A stretch of DNA of 64,000 bases from Deltaproteobacteria bacterium (lineage in GTDB: Bacteria > Lernaellota > Lernaellaia > JACKCT01), in the NCBI GenBank assembly GCA_027493875.1, contig JAOSJX010000025.1, positions 1 through 64,000 on the forward strand, in the 5' to 3' direction. Both the position numbers and the translations under genes were made by a program. Below are positions 60,666-64,000 of this stretch, piece after piece. The notes beneath the pieces were generated by a model. The model ran no database searches, was not told where the DNA came from, and worked only from the letters and a program-made list of their open reading frames with translations. The stretch's first letter is position 1, and each line of letters opens with the position of its first letter.

Positions 60666-61652
60666 AGCACTTCACGGTTGCATGTAGCCACATGATTTGA
60701 ACCACCCGAAAGCGTCGTCGGCGGTGACGGTGCGGAGAGCTTCGCCGATGGCGCGGAAAAGTGCGTCGAGGGTTCGGGCTTTGACCTTGCGGAGATATGC
60801 TTTGATCTTGGACCACATCTTCTCGATGGGATTGAGATCGGGACTGTACGGCGGCAGGTAACGCACCTGCGCTCCGACCGCCTCGATGAGGTGCGTCACC
60901 GCCGGGCTCTTGTGTGGCGCGAGGTTGTCCATCACCACCACGTCGCCCGCCCGCAGCCTCGGTGCCAGGACATGCTCGATGTACGTCTCGAATGCGGCGC
61001 CGTCGGTGGCCCCGTCGATGACCCAATCGACCGTTTGTCCGTTGAACCACAGCGCCGAGATCATGGTGGTCGTGTTCCAATGCCCGTGCGGCGACGCATC
61101 CACCACGCGCCCTCCGTCGAAGGCGCGCCCGTAAAGCCGGGTCATGTTGGTCTTGGCGCCGCTCTCGTCCAGAAAAATCAGGTGCGACGAGTCGATCCCG
61201 TCCGTTTCTTGGCGCCAAGCCTTCCGCCGGGCTTGGACGTCGGGACGGTCCTGCTCACGGGCGCGGAGTGACTTTTTTCGGCGGCAGCCCAAACGGCCCA
61301 GCGCCCGATGAACGGCCATGATGCTGCCGTGGCCGCCCGTGGCTGCCAGCAGTTCTTCGAGCGTGGCGTCCGGGTTTTCGCAAACCGCCTTCTTCAAGGC
61401 TTCCAACCGCGGACCTTGATAAACAGCCTGCCGGCCGCCGCCATGCGGTTTCGGCGCGATCGACTCGCCCCCGCCGCCGCCGGCCCAAGAGATTTCTCAC
61501 GAATCCGTAGCTGACACCGAACCGGGCTGCGATGTCCCGCTTCGTCACCCCGCCGCGTTCGTAAGCCGCCACCACCTTCTCGCGTAGGTCCATCGAATAA
61601 GCGCTCATGTCTGACGTATCGGCATAGCCAACGCCAAACGTGAATTGCTCTA
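60663..61652 (-). mobile_element. IS630-family insertion sequence, left copy (inverted)
   Basis: 990 bp including the flanking TA on each side. Ends read GAGCACTTCACGG (outer) and GAGCAATTCACG (inner), imperfect terminal inverted repeats, inserted at CTAG with TA duplicated, the target preference of IS630. It is an inverted, apparently near-identical copy of 61789-62778 at equal length. Confidence 0.88.
60672..61608 (-). CDS. IS630-family DDE transposase (frame-split by an extra G)
   Basis: About 312 aa. N-terminal helix-turn-helix ([41 protein letters not shown]), then a DDE domain: [20 protein letters not shown] and [13 protein letters not shown] provide D, D and E. A five-G run near 61471 (four in the other copy) breaks the frame after GRRRRG. 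The A6 tract at the KKS junction is in frame here. Confidence 0.88.
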
Positions 61653-61788
61653 GCGTATCTCCGCGGGCGTCCCGCCCGACGAGATCCGAAATTGGGGGAC
61701 ACCATCCCTATTGCCGTATTGGAACTCGCGGATAAGAGGGTAACTCAATCACTATATTTTGAATAATAACAACTGGTTGTTGTTCTTT
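61653..61788. other. 136-bp spacer between the two IS630 copies
   Basis: No gene. Contains TTGGGGGACACCATCCC (61692-61708), the inverted counterpart of ATGCTGTCCCCC found just right of the second IS copy, and an A/T-rich right half with AACAACTGGTTGTTGTT (imperfect palindrome). Confidence 0.55.
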
Positions 61789-62778
61789 TAGAGCAATTCA
61801 CGTTTGGCGTTGGCTATGCCGATACGTCAGACATGAGCGCTTATTCGATGGACCTACGCGAGAAGGTGGTGGCGGCTTACGAACGCGGCGGGGTGACGAA
61901 GCGGGACATCGCAGCCCGGTTCGGTGTCAGCTACGGATTCGTGAGAAATCTCTTGGGCCGGCGGCGGCGGGGCGAGTCGATCGCGCCGAAACCGCATGGC
62001 GGCGGCCGGCAGGCTGTTTATCAAGGTCCGCGGTTGGAAGCCTTGAAGAAGGCGGTTTGCGAAAACCCGGACGCCACGCTCGAAGAACTGCTGGCAGCCA
62101 CGGGCGGCCACGGCAGCATCATGGCCGTTCATCGGGCGCTGGGCCGTTTGGGCTGCCGCCGAAAAAAAGTCACTCCGCGCCCGTGAGCAGGACCGTCCCG
62201 ACGTCCAAGCCCGGCGGAAGGCTTGGCGCCAAGAAACGGACGGGATCGACTCGTCGCACCTGATTTTTCTGGACGAGAGCGGCGCCAAGACCAACATGAC
62301 CCGGCTTTACGGGCGCGCCTTCGACGGAGGGCGCGTGGTGGATGCGTCGCCGCACGGGCATTGGAACACGACCACCATGATCTCGGCGCTGTGGTTCAAC
62401 GGACAAACGGTCGATTGGGTCATCGACGGGGCCACCGACGGCGCCGCATTCGAGACGTACATCGAGCATGTCCTGGCACCGAGGCTGCGGGCGGGCGACG
62501 TGGTGGTGATGGACAACCTCGCGCCACACAAGAGCCCGGCGGTGACGCACCTCATCGAGGCGGTCGGAGCGCAGGTGCGTTACCTGCCGCCGTACAGTCC
62601 CGATCTCAATCCCATCGAGAAGATGTGGTCCAAGATCAAAGCATATCTCCGCAAGGTCAAAGCCCGAACCCTCGACGCACTTTTCCGCGCCATCGGCGAA
62701 GCTCTCCGCACCGTCACCGCCGACGACGCTTTCGGGTGGTTCAAATCATGTGGCTACATGCAACCGTGAAGTGCTCTA
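61789..62778 (+). mobile_element. IS630-family insertion sequence, right copy
   Basis: 990 bp with TA at both ends, in opposite orientation to the left copy, so the pair has composite-transposon geometry around a 136-bp spacer that carries no cargo gene. Confidence 0.88.
61833..62769 (+). CDS. IS630-family DDE transposase (frame-split by an extra A)
   Basis: Same protein as the left copy. The G4 tract is in frame here ([16 protein letters not shown]), but the A tract at 62161-62168 has seven A where the left copy has six, so the frame ends KKVTPRP before the DDE domain. Either copy alone lacks one full frame; a consensus of the two gives an intact ~312-aa transposase. Confidence 0.87.
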
Positions 62779-62819
62779 GGTTTTTCGCCCAACGGAAAAC
62801 GAACAGCGAGATCGCTCAC

Positions 62820-62854
62820 AATAAATAGGTATGCTGTCCCCCTATTTATTTTTT
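62820..62854 (+). terminator. REP-like palindrome / terminator-shaped hairpin right of the IS pair
   Basis: AATAAATAGG (62820-62829) pairs perfectly with CCTATTTATT (62841-62850) around an 11-base loop TATGCTGTCCC, followed by four further T. It may terminate transcription leaving the IS or be a RAYT-type REP remnant (TGTCCCCC motif). Confidence 0.5.
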
Positions 62855-62861
62855 AATCGCT

Positions 62862-64000
62862 CTAGACGAGATAGCCGAGTCCTTCGAGGCGTTCGAGGAC
62901 GCGCGTCATGTCCGGCGACGCGGCGGCGGGATCGAAGGGCGTGCGGGCGGCGGCGGCCGGGCCGGGGATGACGGGACGCGTTTTGAGAAAGTCGTCGTGC
63001 AATAAATTTTCGGCGACGCCGCCGTCGAGGTTCGCGGGCACCGGGGCGCCGAGCAGATGCAGCGCCGTGGCGGCGATTTGCGTGATGGATGAGTCCTTCG
63101 CTTCGCCGCGCCGCGCGGCGGGGCCGCGCAGTCCGACGATCCCGTGCAGGCGGTGATTGCCCGTGTGCCCGACGACGACGGGGCCGACGACGTCGCCCGA
63201 AAAAAATTCCGTCGCGCCGCGCGTCATATAGGCGTAGTCGCGGAAGGCGACAATGATGTCCGGCGCTCGTTCCAGCGCGCGGCCCCAATAGAGATCCTCG
63301 CGCCGCGCGGCCATGGTCACGAGCGGCTCGCCGTCCTCGGGATGGCGCAGTTCCGATAACCGCCCGAGCAAGTCGTCGCGCACCTCTTCGTACTCGCGGC
63401 CGGGGTCGACGGCGCCGTGCGGTTCGCGTCCGCGCAAATTGATCCACAGGTTTCCGAACAAGCCGGACGCGTAGGCGCGCGTGCGCGTCCAATCCACGGT
63501 GTCCCAGGTTTTGTAGCGCGGGTCGATACGGCCGGCGCGGATGTCATCGTCGTTCGGCAGCGGCGTGGGGTCGCCGCGGTGGAGTTTCCGGTGCCACGCG
63601 TGACGCGGATCGTCGCCCTCCGGCAACGGCGGCGGCTGAAACGCGCGCACTTTTTGCGGATCGAACGAAAGAAATCCGTTGTCGACGAGCCACGCGTTCA
63701 GGTACACGTCGCCCTGCAGATCGCCGAAGCCGTGGTCGGAAACCAGCAACAGATGATCCTCCGGGCGCAATCGTTCCATGTAGTCGCCGAGGCAACCGTC
63801 GAGGCGGCGCGCAATGTCGAAGATGGCCTCGCCGTGGTCGGTATGCGTTCCGGGGTTGGCGCGATGGTCGGCGGTGAGTTCGTGCCAGAAGGCGTGCTGC
63901 ACGCGGTCGAGCGCGACGTACACGGCGAAAAAGAGATCGACGGGGCGGTGGTCGAACAGGCGCAGGTACGCGGCGTGCCGCGCTTCAAGCATGGAACGGA
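62862..64000 (-). CDS. Alkaline-phosphatase-fold phosphodiesterase / nucleotide pyrophosphatase-like (N-terminus outside window)
   Basis: At least 379 aa; the frame is open at the window end, so the N-terminal metal-binding part is missing. LLLVSDHGFGDLQGDVYLNAWL is the conserved Asp-His metal motif of type I phosphodiesterases/AlkP-like enzymes, and VVVGHTGNHRLHGIVGLRGP supplies the later His. VYVALDRVQHAFWHEL is typical of the family. It probably hydrolyses phosphodiesters or removes phospho-groups from lipids or sugars. Stop codon TAG lies in CTAG. Confidence 0.82.
   Translation of the reverse strand, partial: RSMLEARHAAYLRLFDHRPVDLFFAVYVALDRVQHAFWHELTADHRANPGTHTDHGEAIFDIARRLDGCLGDYMERLRPEDHLLLVSDHGFGDLQGDVYLNAWLVDNGFLSFDPQKVRAFQPPPLPEGDDPRHAWHRKLHRGDPTPLPNDDDIRAGRIDPRYKTWDTVDWTRTRAYASGLFGNLWINLRGREPHGAVDPGREYEEVRDDLLGRLSELRHPEDGEPLVTMAARREDLYWGRALERAPDIIVAFRDYAYMTRGATEFFSGDVVGPVVVGHTGNHRLHGIVGLRGPAARRGEAKDSSITQIAATALHLLGAPVPANLDGGVAENLLHDDFLKTRPVIPGPAAAARTPFDPAAASPDMTRVLERLEGLGYLV

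Noticed and set aside
62150-62175. Programmed frameshifting at the A7 tract of the IS630 transposase
   Set aside because: Slippery A runs do occur in IS elements, but the other copy has six A and is in frame there, and the copies also differ at a G run. Length error is simpler.

Overview
The window comes from a GC-rich (by eye mostly mid-60s % GC) uncultured Gram-negative bacterium of the old deltaproteobacterial grade, plausibly Myxococcota- or Lernaellota-like. The evidence is a set of secreted proteins with long poly-aspartate linkers, MYXO-CTERM-like C-terminal sorting signals, MopE-type Asp/Cys repeats, a PilM-fused GspL, and Lol/LolA-type envelope transport genes. The lineage is an inference: no rRNA or tRNA gene was seen.

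The sequence is draft quality. About 45 single-base indels, mostly in homopolymers, split otherwise intact genes into adjacent frames. Essential genes such as tig are affected, and two otherwise matching IS copies differ by homopolymer length. I therefore report frame-split genes as single CDS spans and treat the breaks as probable sequencing errors, not as pseudogenes.

Layout. 1-11.6 kb: a MopE/beta-helix surface protein, a GH2 lipoprotein, three tandem 10-Cys MYXO-CTERM proteins, an MFS permease, an alpha-carbonic anhydrase lipoprotein, gspM/gspL, a lipoprotein and a Nudix hydrolase. 11.7-15 kb: a STAND-like ATPase, an SGNH hydrolase and a radical SAM protein. 15.2-18.7 kb: a lower-GC two-gene IetAS-type module (AAA ATPase plus subtilase), a plasmid-stability/anti-phage system that looks horizontally acquired. 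18.8-29.8 kb: cinA, a 495-bp structured gap, a MacAB-like ABC exporter operon, two GT-C/GT87 membrane glycosyltransferases, an alpha/beta hydrolase and a DegT-fold protein without its PLP lysine. 29.9-36.1 kb: a small conserved-looking gene, a DksA/TraR protein, an M50 protease, then SRPBCC, maf, yggS and tex. 36.2-40.6 kb: a PfkB kinase and the tig-clpP-clpX chaperone/protease operon. 40.6-48.4 kb: two hybrid histidine kinases (one lacking the phospho-accepting His), a stand-alone receiver, a GT-C protein and a lipoprotein. 48.4-52.7 kb: Asp-rich secreted proteins, including a heparinase II/III-like lipoprotein, and the start of a LolA-like operon. 52.7-60.7 kb: two FtsX-type permeases and a LolD-like ATPase, a GT2, a third GT-C protein and DsbD. 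60.7-62.8 kb: two inverted copies of a 990-bp IS630-family element. The end holds a partial alkaline-phosphatase-fold phosphodiesterase.

Themes. Much of the coding capacity serves the cell envelope: secretion (GspL/M), lipoprotein handling (Lol-like), disulfide formation (DsbD, together with Cys-rich exported proteins), surface glycosylation (three GT-C paralogues, GT87, GT2) and polysaccharide breakdown (GH2, heparinase). Mobile structure includes IS630 copies and long hairpin elements bounded by CTAG, the preferred IS630 target, which I interpret as IS630-type MITEs.
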